DNA of 64,000 bases from G963668185 sp965237445 (GTDB lineage: Bacteria > Chloroflexota > Dehalococcoidia > Lucifugimonadales > G963668185), in contig OZ250142.1 in assembly GCA_965237445.1 (NCBI GenBank), positions 2,728,001 to 2,792,000 of the forward strand, written 5' to 3'. Position numbers and translations under genes: made by a program. A model generated the notes under the pieces. The model was not told where the DNA came from and ran no database searches. It saw nothing but the letters and a program-made list of their open reading frames with translations. Each line of letters opens with the position of its first letter. Position 1 is the stretch's first letter. Below are positions 1 through 9,093 of this stretch, in pieces.

Positions 1-159
1 TTCTGCCTGCGCAGCAATGGATTATTGAGGCAGGGCATTCGAACAAGCGGGCCTTCACTTTGCCCTAGTCAGACAGCCTGCGGAGCGGCAACTGTTGATA
101 TAGTGTTGCATTGGAAGGGAAGAACACCTCAGAGATAGGCGGCCGGAAGGGAGAATGCC

Positions 160-1413
160 ATGAAGATCTTGTCTCTTAAGTGGGCTGTGTTGCTGGGTTT
201 GGTGGCGGTGTTGACGATAGCGGCAGTTGCATGTGGTGGCGATGAGGCGGAACCGGACGACGATTCCGTGGCCCAAGAGACTGAAGCCATGGAAGAAGAT
301 TCCATGGAAGAGGCGGCGGAATCCATGGAGCCGTTCAAGGTAGGCGTGATGGAGTCCCTTACCGGCCCCGGCGAGACGTACGGTAACGTGGCCCTGCAGG
401 CCAAGCAGTTGGCTGTCGACGAGATCAACGCGGCAGGAGGAGTCAACGGTCGCATGCTCGAGCTAGTTGTCGAGGACTCCAAGTGCAATGCCCAAGACGC
501 GATCACAGCGTACAAGAAGCTGACCGACGTTGACGACGTGAAGATCATCCTTGGGACGTCCTGCAGCGGTGCGATGCTTGGGGCAGCACCTCTAGCCGAA
601 GCAGAGGGCGTGGTCATGTTCTCAGGACTGGCAACGAACCCGGACATCGCGGAGTCTGGAGACTACATATTCCGAACGTCGATGAGCGACGCGCAGCTTG
701 GAATCGACACCGGCAACCTGCTCTGGGCAGACGGCATCCGCAAGCTGGCGACTATCAACGAGACGACCGATTATGCGGAAGGCGTGAGGCGCGAATCCGT
801 AGCACAGTTCGAGAAGCGGGGCGGCAAAGTGGTGGCCGAGGAGCGGTACCCTACCGACACCACCGACTTCAGGAGCCAGTTGACCAAGCTGCTCAATGCG
901 GACCCTGATGCGATACACGTCGCTGCCCAAGCAGAATTCTCAGGCGGCACAATCGTGAAACAGCTTCGTGAGCTGGGCTACGAAGGGCTAATCTACTCAG
1001 ACGTGGTACCCGTTGGGGCCACGGCCATGGAAATAGCCGGAGATGCCTCCACCGGCCTGAAAGCCATTATCGGTGACCTCGATCCCGCCAACAGCAAGGC
1101 GCAGGAGGTCCTCAAGAATTTTAGGGAGCGCTACGAGTACGTTACGCTGCCGTGGTACTTGGGATCGGCCTACGACAACGTATACATCACCGCGGAGTGC
1201 CTGAAAAAGACGGGCGACGATCAGGACGCGGACGGGTTTAGGGACTGCCTGTACGGCATCACCTGGAGCGGTGTGATCGGAGATGGGTACAGCTTCGACG
1301 ACAAGGGCGAGGTCGTTGGTCTTTCGAACCTCGTCGTACAAGTCCTGCCTGTAGCGGAAAGGACCGAAGACAACCAGGGTTACAAGGTCCTAGGCCAAGC
1401 TCCTACCGAGTAG
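160..1413 (+). CDS. livJ: Branched-chain amino-acid-type ABC transporter substrate-binding lipoprotein
   Basis: Extracytoplasmic binding protein of a LivJ-type (periplasmic-binding fold type I) ABC importer. Residues 1-25 form a lipoprotein signal with lipobox AVAC (Cys25), followed by an acidic Glu/Met-rich linker to about residue 57 and then the ligand-binding domain, which opens FKVGVMESLTGPGETYG. The ATG has a good AAGGGAG ribosome site. The 417-aa length suits the family plus linker. It is the first gene of a livJHMGF cluster, and a strong hairpin lies between it and livH. A close paralogue with a frameshift lies at 51220. The true ligand (amino acid, amide or aromatic acid) cannot be read from sequence. 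Confidence 0.93.
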   Translation: MKILSLKWAVLLGLVAVLTIAAVACGGDEAEPDDDSVAQETEAMEEDSMEEAAESMEPFKVGVMESLTGPGETYGNVALQAKQLAVDEINAAGGVNGRMLELVVEDSKCNAQDAITAYKKLTDVDDVKIILGTSCSGAMLGAAPLAEAEGVVMFSGLATNPDIAESGDYIFRTSMSDAQLGIDTGNLLWADGIRKLATINETTDYAEGVRRESVAQFEKRGGKVVAEERYPTDTTDFRSQLTKLLNADPDAIHVAAQAEFSGGTIVKQLRELGYEGLIYSDVVPVGATAMEIAGDASTGLKAIIGDLDPANSKAQEVLKNFRERYEYVTLPWYLGSAYDNVYITAECLKKTGDDQDADGFRDCLYGITWSGVIGDGYSFDDKGEVVGLSNLVVQVLPVAERTEDNQGYKVLGQAPTE

Positions 1414-1461
1414 CTATCAAGGGCCATGGAGGGGACTCACAGGAGTCGTTCTGAGAAAATG

Positions 1462-1506
1462 GTTGGCCTCCTGTAGCGCGTCTAATCGGCGTGGCAGGAG
1501 GCCAAC
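1462..1506 (+). promoter_or_regulatory. Long hairpin between livJ and livH (attenuator or mRNA-stabilising stem)
   Basis: The arms GTTGGCCTCCTG (1462-1473) and CAGGAGGCCAAC (1495-1506) are perfectly complementary over 12 bp around a 21-nt loop. No strong T-run follows, only TTGTGCTTT, so full termination is doubtful. By analogy with other binding-protein operons, such a stem could protect the livJ message or reduce read-through into the permease genes. That role is inferred. Confidence 0.65.
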
Positions 1507-1551
1507 TTGTGCTTTAAGGACACGACGAGTGGCTATTGACCGAGAGCTACC

Positions 1552-2913
1552 TTGGTAGACCGTTTGCTTTCGATACGGGGCAGCCGGACGGATGTGCTGG
1601 CGGCAGGCCTCCTCTTCCTTGCGGCGGCATACCTGATTTGGAAGGTTTCAGAGTCGCCGCACCAAGCTGTCCAGTTTGCCTTCAACGGAGTGTCGGTTGG
1701 GGCCATCTACGCGCTGCTGGCGATGGGTTTTACGATCGTGTACAGCACCGTATGGTTCTTCGACCTGTACTATGGCGCCGCCGCAGCGATAGGAGCGTAC
1801 GGTGTCTTTTACCTAAGGTCTAAAGAGGCCGTCGGAGGGCTGTACGAGGTCAACAATCCCTTCGTGAACGCGATGTTCGCCGCAGTTGCCGCGGGAGTTG
1901 TTGCCTGGGTGCTGCACGAGGCGTTCTTCAGCCGATTGCGGCCTCGCTTCGGTTCGCGAGCCGTGATTGCAGGAGAAGGCGCGTTGGCGGCGGGCGCCGG
2001 CGTGTACCTTGGCGTTGTGCTGACGTACACGAGCCACATGAACGTGCTTCTGAGCCCGGCCGCCGGGGTACTCGCGGCTGTGGTAGTGAGTTGGGCGCTT
2101 TACAAGGGACTCCGGCGCGCGTTCGTGGACTCTCCTTCGACGCCGCTGTTGGTCATGGCAACGATCCCAGGACTAGTTGCCGGAGGGTACTGCGGCCTAT
2201 TGATCGCGGAGGCTCCGGGATCCAAGCTCTACCTTAGCTGGGCCGTGTCGTGCCTGCTTGCGGGCGCCGTCGGGCTTGCCTTCTACCGGGGCCTGTACAT
2301 CTACATCAGACAACGAGCGAGGTCTCCTCTTATCATGCTCGTCGCGTCACTGGGTATCCTGCTCGCAATCACGGCGGCAACGGCGATCGTGTTCGAAAGC
2401 GCGCCCCGTCCCCTGCCCGACGCTTTCGGAAGCCAGCCCTGGACAATTCTGGGCGGGAAGATCAAGGGCTTCAATGTGTTCACGCTCGGCGTGGCCATAG
2501 TGGGCTTTCTGGGAATGCTCTATCTCCTCAAGAGGACGTCCTTCGGACGAACAGTTCGCGCCATAGGCGATGACGAAGAGGTCTCCAAGGTGGTCGGAAT
2601 CAACACCACCGTGGTGATCGCGATAGTGTTCTTCATCGGGGCATTCTATGCGGCCGCGGCGGGACTTCTTAGCGGCCACGACACGGCGATTCAGCCCAGG
2701 ATGGGGCTGCTCCTGTTGCTCAAGGGATGGATCGCGTCCGTTGTAGGGGGCATCGGTAACCTGCACGGGGCGATTGTGGGTGGTTTCGCCCTCGGCATGA
2801 TCGAGCAGTTCGGGATCTGGGACCTGGCGGGCGAATGGAGGGACGTAATCTCGTTCCTATTGTTGGTGCTGTTCTTATCGTTCTGGCCGAAGGGCCTCCT
2901 GCCGAGGAAGTAG
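1552..2913 (+). CDS. livH: Branched-chain amino-acid-type ABC permease LivH, enlarged
   Basis: Inner-membrane permease of the LivH family, partner of LivM. A TTG start gives VDRLLSIRGS. A hydrophobic N-terminus is followed by the usual LivH opening (FAFNGVSVGAIYALLAMGF), and the family's conserved C-terminal half includes FGRTVRAIGDDEEVSKVVGI. At 453 aa it is about 150 residues longer than a typical LivH. The extra material, roughly residues 95-235, contains several additional hydrophobic segments (for example AVIAGEGALAAGAGVYLGVV and LLVMATIPGLVAGGYCGLLI). It ends 4 bp before livM. Confidence 0.9.
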   Translation: MVDRLLSIRGSRTDVLAAGLLFLAAAYLIWKVSESPHQAVQFAFNGVSVGAIYALLAMGFTIVYSTVWFFDLYYGAAAAIGAYGVFYLRSKEAVGGLYEVNNPFVNAMFAAVAAGVVAWVLHEAFFSRLRPRFGSRAVIAGEGALAAGAGVYLGVVLTYTSHMNVLLSPAAGVLAAVVVSWALYKGLRRAFVDSPSTPLLVMATIPGLVAGGYCGLLIAEAPGSKLYLSWAVSCLLAGAVGLAFYRGLYIYIRQRARSPLIMLVASLGILLAITAATAIVFESAPRPLPDAFGSQPWTILGGKIKGFNVFTLGVAIVGFLGMLYLLKRTSFGRTVRAIGDDEEVSKVVGINTTVVIAIVFFIGAFYAAAAGLLSGHDTAIQPRMGLLLLLKGWIASVVGGIGNLHGAIVGGFALGMIEQFGIWDLAGEWRDVISFLLLVLFLSFWPKGLLPRK

Positions 2914-2917
2914 GAGC

Positions 2918-3973
2918 ATGCAGAAGAGTCCAATTGCGATGGGCAACTTGCCACGCCTGGTCAACCCCCGAGCCGTTCTGAAGCGTCTCTCCGAGGGCGA
3001 CATCGAACTGTGGGCCACCCTTCTCATAATTTCCTGCGCCGTTGCGTTTGTGCTCTGGCAGGGCGTCGGATTCGCCATAACTATTGGTACGGTCTTCGGA
3101 ATCTGGGCCATTTTGGCCGTAAGCCTGAACCTCGTGGTGGGATACACCGGACTGCTTTCAGTTGGCCACGTGGGCTTCTATGGGATTGGCGCATACTCAG
3201 TAGCGATTCTCACTTCCGACGCGGCTTACGAACAGTTGCGCACCGAGGCAATTCCGACCTTCGGGCTGCCTTTCTTCGCGGCGCTTCCAGTCGGCGTGGC
3301 GCTAGCCGGACTTACAGCCATTGCGGTTGGCGTGGTGTTCAACCGGTTCAGGGACGACATTTTTGTGCTCGTCTCTTTCGGTTTCGCCATCATCGCCTAC
3401 AATGTGTTCCTGAACTGGCGAACGCTCACCAGAGGGGCCTTTGGAATTCACGATATCGCTAAACCCCAAATTGGGAGATGGGTGTTTGATGGCGAGCTTG
3501 AGTTTCTAGCGCTGGTGGCCGTGTTTCTCCTGCTGGTTGTGCTTGTGTGCTGGTACATCGTGACGACGTCGTTTGGCCGGGTACTGACCGCGATCCGCGA
3601 GGACGAACAAGCCACAGAGGTGTTCGGCTACCAGGTCACTCATTTCAAGCTGGCGGTGTGGGTGCTTTCAGCGATGATGGCGGCCCTGGCGGGCGGGTTG
3701 TTCGCGAGCTGGACTACGTTTGTGGGCCCGAACTCGTTCGTCCTGCTCGAGTCAATGCTCCTGGTTTCAATCGTTATCATGGGCGGCCTGGCTACCATCT
3801 GGGGTTCCGTACTTGGAGCGTTGGCCTTCGTGCTGCTGGAGGAGGGAATGCGATTCCTGCCGTTCCTGCCGACCGAATACGTTGGCCAGGCCCGACAGGT
3901 CGTGCTGGGAGTCCTGCTGGTATTGCTCATGCTATTCAGGCCGCAGGGCCTCGTGGGGAGGTACAGGCTGTGA
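2918..3973 (+). CDS. livM: Branched-chain amino-acid-type ABC permease LivM
   Basis: Second membrane subunit of the importer, 351 aa with multiple transmembrane helices. The family motif region GIWAILAVSLNLVVGYTGLL lies near residues 65-85 and the cytoplasmic coupling region FGRVLTAIREDEQATEVFGY near 212-232. It starts with ATG 4 bp after livH. Its TGA stop overlaps the GTG start of livG (GTGA), which indicates translational coupling. Confidence 0.93.
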   Translation: MQKSPIAMGNLPRLVNPRAVLKRLSEGDIELWATLLIISCAVAFVLWQGVGFAITIGTVFGIWAILAVSLNLVVGYTGLLSVGHVGFYGIGAYSVAILTSDAAYEQLRTEAIPTFGLPFFAALPVGVALAGLTAIAVGVVFNRFRDDIFVLVSFGFAIIAYNVFLNWRTLTRGAFGIHDIAKPQIGRWVFDGELEFLALVAVFLLLVVLVCWYIVTTSFGRVLTAIREDEQATEVFGYQVTHFKLAVWVLSAMMAALAGGLFASWTTFVGPNSFVLLESMLLVSIVIMGGLATIWGSVLGALAFVLLEEGMRFLPFLPTEYVGQARQVVLGVLLVLLMLFRPQGLVGRYRL

Positions 3974-4731
3974 GCGCCGATTCTCACTCAACCGGCCAGA
4001 ACTTTGCAATCGAGACCGTTGGCGTGACCAAGCTGTTCGACGCAGTCAGGGCCGTGGACGAACTCTCGATAGCAATTCCCAAGAAGGGTATGACCAGCGT
4101 GATAGGTCCCAACGGGTCAGGCAAGTCAACACTCATCAACCTTTTGAGCGGAATGCTGCCTATGGATGGGGGGACGGTGATCGTCGACGGAGTGGGGCTC
4201 AGAGTCGTCAGGGCCCACGAGACGCCAGACCACGGCATCACGCGGACGTTCCAGGACGTGCGACTCTTCGATCAGATAAGCGTATGGGACAACATCATGG
4301 TTGTCATTACTGAACGCAGCCTTTTCGGCGCGCTGATTGAACGCGTGCGACCAAGCCACCGGCGGACGGCAAGAGACATCCTTGAAGCTGTAGGAATGTG
4401 GGACAAGCGCGACGCGCTGGCTATGAACCTGTCTTACGGCCAACGAAAGCTGCTCGAGATCGGAAGAGCGATGGCTATGAACATGCAGACGTATCTTCTC
4501 GACGAGCCCTTCGCCGGCCTTTTCCCGCAGATGCTCGAGAGCGTGAAGGACATAATGAAGCTCATGCGGGATGAGGGCCGGACAATTCTGTTCATCTCTC
4601 ACAACATGGACATAGTGAGGGAGTTGGCGGACCATTTGATCGTTCTTGACAGCGGCAAACTGCTAGTAGAGGGCGAGGTCGACGAGGTGCTGTCCCGTCC
4701 CGAGGTTATAGACGCGTATCTGGGTGTTTAG
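3970..4731 (+). CDS. livG: Branched-chain amino-acid-type ABC transporter ATPase LivG
   Basis: Cytoplasmic ATPase of the importer, 253 aa from a GTG start overlapping the livM stop by 4 bp. Visible motifs are Walker A GPNGSGKST, the signature LSYGQRKLLEIG, Walker B YLLDEPFAGL and the switch histidine in ISHNMDIV. The open frame extends upstream inside livM, but the GTG overlap and the start of homology at FAIETVGVTKLF set the start. The signature has Tyr-Gly in place of the common Gly-Gly. Confidence 0.92.
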   Translation: MSADSHSTGQNFAIETVGVTKLFDAVRAVDELSIAIPKKGMTSVIGPNGSGKSTLINLLSGMLPMDGGTVIVDGVGLRVVRAHETPDHGITRTFQDVRLFDQISVWDNIMVVITERSLFGALIERVRPSHRRTARDILEAVGMWDKRDALAMNLSYGQRKLLEIGRAMAMNMQTYLLDEPFAGLFPQMLESVKDIMKLMRDEGRTILFISHNMDIVRELADHLIVLDSGKLLVEGEVDEVLSRPEVIDAYLGV

Positions 4732-4766
4732 ACTGGCTCGGGGATGTTGTTAGCAAGGCGAGACTA

Positions 4767-5549
4767 ATGCAGCAAGACAATTCATTGGGGGGCGAAGCGG
4801 GAAACGGCGCGGCTCCTATACTCGAACTCGTCGACATCTCAGTCCGGTACGGAGCTGTGTCAGCGTTGGAGGATGTGTCGCTGGGAGTGCGGTCAGGCGA
4901 AGTTGTGGCCGTGATGGGTCCGAACGGCGCGGGGAAGTCCACGGTCCTAAAGGCAATAATGGGCCTCGCGCCAGTGGTTGCAGGGCAGGTCTACTGGCAA
5001 CAGGAGCTACTGGCCGCCGCGACTCACGAGATAGTCAAGGAGGGCATCTCCTTCGTGCCGCAGGGCAGGCGGCTTTTCACTCACCTCACGATCGAAGAGA
5101 ACCTGGAGATGGGCTGCCTGTACGTGGACGACAAGTCCGAGAGGCAGCGTCGCATGGACTCGGTTATGGAGCTATTCCCCATCCTGCATGAGAAACGGCG
5201 CGATATGGCAAGCCAGATGTCGGGCGGACAGCAGCAGATGCTGGCGTTAGGACGGGGCCTAATGGCCAGTCCCGAAGTGCTGCTTCTCGACGAGCCCACG
5301 CTAGGGCTCGCGCCCATCGTGGTCAAGGAAGTGTTCCGGATGGTCTCGCTCATAGGCGAGAGACTCGGCACCACTATCCTGATTGTCGAGCACAACATCA
5401 AGGGCGCACTGGACATAGTGGACAGGGCCTACATCCTAGACATTGGCCGTGTCGTGTTCGAGGGAAGCCCTGAAGAGGTCCAGGCAACGAACATCCTGAG
5501 CGAGGTGTTCCTGGGCAAGGTCAATCCCAGGGAAGACGCTGAGGGATAA
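4767..5549 (+). CDS. livF: Branched-chain amino-acid-type ABC transporter ATPase LivF
   Basis: Second cytoplasmic ATPase, 260 aa, pairing with LivG. Walker A is GPNGAGKST, the signature MSGGQQQMLALG, Walker B LLLDEPTLGLAP and the H-loop VEHNIK. It lies 35 bp downstream of livG and is the last gene of the operon. The first 15 residues or so, before ILELVDISVRYG, are a short polar leader. Nothing unusual in length or motifs. Confidence 0.93.
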   Translation: MQQDNSLGGEAGNGAAPILELVDISVRYGAVSALEDVSLGVRSGEVVAVMGPNGAGKSTVLKAIMGLAPVVAGQVYWQQELLAAATHEIVKEGISFVPQGRRLFTHLTIEENLEMGCLYVDDKSERQRRMDSVMELFPILHEKRRDMASQMSGGQQQMLALGRGLMASPEVLLLDEPTLGLAPIVVKEVFRMVSLIGERLGTTILIVEHNIKGALDIVDRAYILDIGRVVFEGSPEEVQATNILSEVFLGKVNPREDAEG

Positions 5550-5899
5550 AACAGCCGGGACCCAGACCGCAGCCTAAAGCACTTGACCTCGTTAGCTCGG
5601 GGGCTTGCTCGCCATGCTCGATGGAAGAGCATATCCATGAGCCACTTGCCTGATCGAAGCTGCACATCTACATGGCGCTCCATCGAGGCATTCGCGTCCA
5701 CCGGCAAAATCGAGGCAGCCTACGGGACCGGAGCCATTGACTATTTTTTCGGAATGATCGTATGAGTGCGTAGCGTCCTTTCGGGACTGCAAACACGTGG
5801 CGGCGTACTGGCCGAGTGGTCGACGCTGGCCGAGTGGTCGACACTGGCCGGAGTGCCCGGTACGATGCGCGACGTCTATCGAAGTTGAGGTAGTTCCGG
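5550..5899. other. Intergenic region with a short tandem repeat
   Basis: This 350-bp gap between the liv operon and the peptidase gene shows no convincing gene. The small reading frame at 5583-5765 has no recognisable features. The only structure noted is an 18-bp tandem repeat at 5808-5850. Confidence 0.5.
5808..5850. repeat. 18-bp tandem repeat, about 2.4 copies
   Basis: The unit CTGGCCGAGTGGTCGACG begins at 5808 and 5826 (last two bases vary), and a partial CTGGCCG begins at 5844. It lies 50-90 bp upstream of the S9 peptidase start. Each full copy contains GTGGTCGAC, so it could be an operator array or simply a slippage product. Confidence 0.8.
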
Positions 5900-7906
5900 A
5901 TGCAAACCGAGACTAATGGCAGGATCACAGCGCAGGACCTGTATCGCCTGGAGCGGATCTCCGGGTGCGAAATCTCTCCGGACGGCAAACACGTCGCCTA
6001 CGCAGTTGAGCGTGTAGACCGGGAGACGGAGAAGAAGTACTCCAACTTGTGGATCGCACCAACAAGCGGTGGAGCGCCCCGGCAGTACACCAGAGGAGAC
6101 CAACGCGACACCAGTCCTCAATGGTCGCCTGACGGCGAAACGATCGCCTTTGTTTCCGACCGCCCCAGTAACTCGCCGCAGATATTCACGATCCCGTTCA
6201 GGGGCGGCGAAGCCAGGCCGCTGACTGACCTGCAGGGCCAGTTCGGGCCCGTCCAATGGTCACCCGACGGCCGGATGTTGGCGTTTCAGTTTCGCAAGAA
6301 GGACGCTGACGTTCTTGCGGCCGAAGAAGATGAGCGTACCAAGCGTCTTGGGACCGTCTTCAGGCACTACACGAGGGTGAACTACAGGGCTGACGGTGCG
6401 GGCTTTCTCCCGAAGGAGCGTTGGCATTTATGGACGGTTGACCGGCAGACCGGCAGGGTGACGCAGGTCACGGATGGCGGGGTCTACGACGAGACTCAGC
6501 CTTGCTGGACCCCTGACGGCGACAACATCGTCTTCGTTTCAAACCGCAGCGAAGACCCCGACTTCAACCCGGACCACGTCGATCTATGGGTGGTGCCGGC
6601 ATGGGGCGGCGACCTTCGAAAGATACCGACGCACCTAGGCGCGAAGGGCCGTCCCAGCGTGTCGCCGGACGGACAGTTGATCGCGTTCGTTGGGCGCGAG
6701 CGCAGGTCCGACTGGTGGCAGCACGACCGCCTATGGGTAGTGCCATTCGACGGCAGCGTCCCGCCCGAGAATCTCACCGGCCGGTATGACATCACAGTCT
6801 CGAACTCGCTCATCAACGACATCGGAGGGGCGGTCAATCAGCCGCCGTTGTGGTCGCAGGACGGGGAGTCGGTCTACTTTCACGTGAGCGAATACGGCAA
6901 CACGGCCGTGAAATCGATCGACTTGGACGGCGGCGGTCTGAATTCAGTGCTGGAAGGACAGGGGCTAATCGGCGCATTCAGCATCGATGCCTCAGAGAAG
7001 ACAGTCGTACACTATCGAGGCAGTACGTACGACACTGGCCAGATTCTGGTGGGCGACGTAGGCGGAAGGAACGAAAAAAAGCTAACGGACGTTAACCGGA
7101 ACTGGCTCGACGAAACTGACCTGGGCCGCGTTGAAGAGGTGTGGTGCGCGGGCGCAGCCGGAAATGACCTGCAAGGCTGGATACTTACCCCGCCCGGATG
7201 GGATTCCACGCAGAAGTATCCTTGCATACTCCAGATCCACGGCGGGCCCATTGCGCAGTACGGCAACGCCTTCATGCATGAATTCCAGTACCTGGCCGCC
7301 AATGGCTTTGTTGTCGTCTACTGCAATCCGCGCGGCGGCCTTGGCTACGGCGAGTCGCACGCCGCGTCCATCTGGAACGACCACGGCGGCGCCGACTACG
7401 ACGATGTAATTGCGTGGGCCGACTATGTAGCCGAGCTTCCGTACGTGGACGAGGAGAGAATGGGCGTCACGGGAGGAAGCTACGGCGGCTTCCTGGTCAA
7501 CTGGATCGTGGGCCACACGGACCGGTTCAAGGCCGCGGTCACCCAGCGAAGCATCTTCAACCGGACCAGCAATTACGGCACCAGCGATATGAACTGGATC
7601 AGGGAGGAAACGTTCGACGACCAGCCACCGTGGGAGAATCCGGAGAATTACCTGCGGCAATCTCCGTTTACTTACATCGGAAACGCCAAGACCCCTACCC
7701 TCGTCATTCACAGCGAGAACGACTTCCGATGTCCTATCGAGCAAGGTGAGCAGATGTTCATAGCTCTGAAGAGGTTGGGCGTGGATGCAGAGTTCATCCG
7801 CTTTCCCGAAGAGTCGCATGGCCTCTCGCGAGATGGGCGAACTGACAGAAGAGTAACCCGCCTTGAGCACATGCTCCGCTGGTTTGACACGTACCTCAAG
7901 ACGTGA
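5900..7906 (+). CDS. S9 family peptidase (prolyl oligopeptidase / acylaminoacyl-peptidase type)
   Basis: Serine peptidase of 668 aa that cleaves short peptides. The N-terminal two thirds form a WD40-like beta-propeller with TolB-like blades (repeated SPDGK/SPDGE/TPDGD signatures, for example ISPDGKHVAYAVE and WSPDGETIAFVSD). The C-terminal alpha/beta-hydrolase domain carries the nucleophile in TGGSYGGF (Ser527), Asp in SENDFRCP and His in EESHGLSRDG. No signal peptide is evident, so it is probably cytoplasmic. Lying between an amino-acid and a peptide importer, it plausibly degrades imported peptides (inference). Confidence 0.93.
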   Translation: MQTETNGRITAQDLYRLERISGCEISPDGKHVAYAVERVDRETEKKYSNLWIAPTSGGAPRQYTRGDQRDTSPQWSPDGETIAFVSDRPSNSPQIFTIPFRGGEARPLTDLQGQFGPVQWSPDGRMLAFQFRKKDADVLAAEEDERTKRLGTVFRHYTRVNYRADGAGFLPKERWHLWTVDRQTGRVTQVTDGGVYDETQPCWTPDGDNIVFVSNRSEDPDFNPDHVDLWVVPAWGGDLRKIPTHLGAKGRPSVSPDGQLIAFVGRERRSDWWQHDRLWVVPFDGSVPPENLTGRYDITVSNSLINDIGGAVNQPPLWSQDGESVYFHVSEYGNTAVKSIDLDGGGLNSVLEGQGLIGAFSIDASEKTVVHYRGSTYDTGQILVGDVGGRNEKKLTDVNRNWLDETDLGRVEEVWCAGAAGNDLQGWILTPPGWDSTQKYPCILQIHGGPIAQYGNAFMHEFQYLAANGFVVVYCNPRGGLGYGESHAASIWNDHGGADYDDVIAWADYVAELPYVDEERMGVTGGSYGGFLVNWIVGHTDRFKAAVTQRSIFNRTSNYGTSDMNWIREETFDDQPPWENPENYLRQSPFTYIGNAKTPTLVIHSENDFRCPIEQGEQMFIALKRLGVDAEFIRFPEESHGLSRDGRTDRRVTRLEHMLRWFDTYLKT

Positions 7907-7990
7907 TGGCTAAGAAGGCAATCGCAATTGCCCGCAGTCAATCCCTAATGTAAGCTGTTCCTAACTCAGAAGACCGAGGAGAACCGAAAA

Positions 7991-8977
7991 ATGTCCGGAT
8001 ATAGTCACATGATGGAGCGCCTCAACAACAACGACGTGCTGATCCTCGACGGCGCAATCGGAACGGAGCTACAGGCCATGGGAGTGCCCATGCACCCAAT
8101 AGCGTGGTGCGGCGAGGCGCTGTACACGCAGCCGTACGTGGTGCGCCTCATGCACGAGCGTTACATCCATGCCGGCGCGGACATCATCAGCACGGATACA
8201 TTCTCCACACTGCGCCACGTCCTAGAGGCCTCTGGATACGGTGACTACGTTCGCGAGATTAACCTCCGCTCCGTGTACCTGGCACAGGAGGCCCGCGAAC
8301 GCGCTGCCGGCGGCCGGCCTGTGTACATCGCGGGCGTAATGGGCAACTTCGGCGTGGGCCGCCGCGCCTCGACGGGCCGGCTCTGGGGCGGTAGCTTCAA
8401 TGGCTACGAGCTAACAAACGAGCAGGCAACCGAGTACTACGAAGAACTGGCTGAGATCCTCGCGGAGGGCGGCGTAGACTTCTTCCTGCTCGAGAACCTA
8501 GGCAACCAGGACCATAGGGTCCTCGCCCTGAGGGCCGCCAAAGCCACGGGCCTTCCCGTATGGATGGGCTTCACCGGTGCCCAGCACGGCGACACCAGAT
8601 CGGGAGCCATGAGTGACCGGAAGTACCATGACATGACCGTGGAGCGGGGCCTCAATGAGGTCATGGAGGAAGGCGGCGTCGACGCCGTTGGCGTGCTGCA
8701 CAGTCAGATGCCGGAGCAAACGGCTGCGGTTGAGTACCTGGCTCAACACTTCAGCGGCCCGATTACTTCGTATCCCGACGCCGGACGAAGAGACTACACG
8801 GTGCCCCACCTGAACCGCTCGGTCCCCAACGAGTACTCAGTCGAGTTGTTCGTGGACGAGGCGAAGAAGTGGGTCGACATGGGCACGCAAGTCATCGGGG
8901 GCTGCTGCGGGTACGGTCTCGACTACATCAAGCCGCTGAAGGACGCCCTACCGGAGAAGATCGCGCCAAGAGGCTAA
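7991..8977 (+). CDS. Homocysteine S-methyltransferase family protein, tandem copy 1
   Basis: A 328-aa TIM-barrel protein of the family that moves a methyl group to a thiol via a bound zinc. It has LDGAIGTELQAMG near residue 17, the AGADIISTDTF stretch near 58 and the C-terminal zinc motif GGCC (Cys305-Cys306). The third zinc ligand, normally the Cys of a G-x-N-C motif, is replaced: the aligned position reads GVLHSQM (His237). First of four tandem copies. The start has a nearby GAGGAGAA ribosome site. Methyl donor and acceptor are unknown, and I would not assume homocysteine. Confidence 0.88.
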   Translation: MSGYSHMMERLNNNDVLILDGAIGTELQAMGVPMHPIAWCGEALYTQPYVVRLMHERYIHAGADIISTDTFSTLRHVLEASGYGDYVREINLRSVYLAQEARERAAGGRPVYIAGVMGNFGVGRRASTGRLWGGSFNGYELTNEQATEYYEELAEILAEGGVDFFLLENLGNQDHRVLALRAAKATGLPVWMGFTGAQHGDTRSGAMSDRKYHDMTVERGLNEVMEEGGVDAVGVLHSQMPEQTAAVEYLAQHFSGPITSYPDAGRRDYTVPHLNRSVPNEYSVELFVDEAKKWVDMGTQVIGGCCGYGLDYIKPLKDALPEKIAPRG

Positions 8978-9093
8978 TGGAGCGCGATTGTCTGTGGAAG
9001 TGCTGAGTGTCTAGATTCGACGACTCTTGGCCTGACCTGCTATGGCCATAAGTCTGAGTTTCTCAAGACCCTGACCATATAGGAGGACTGCCA

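Noticed and set aside
5583..5765. Small open frame between livF and the peptidase
   Set aside because: No recognisable ribosome site, family signature or coding-like composition.
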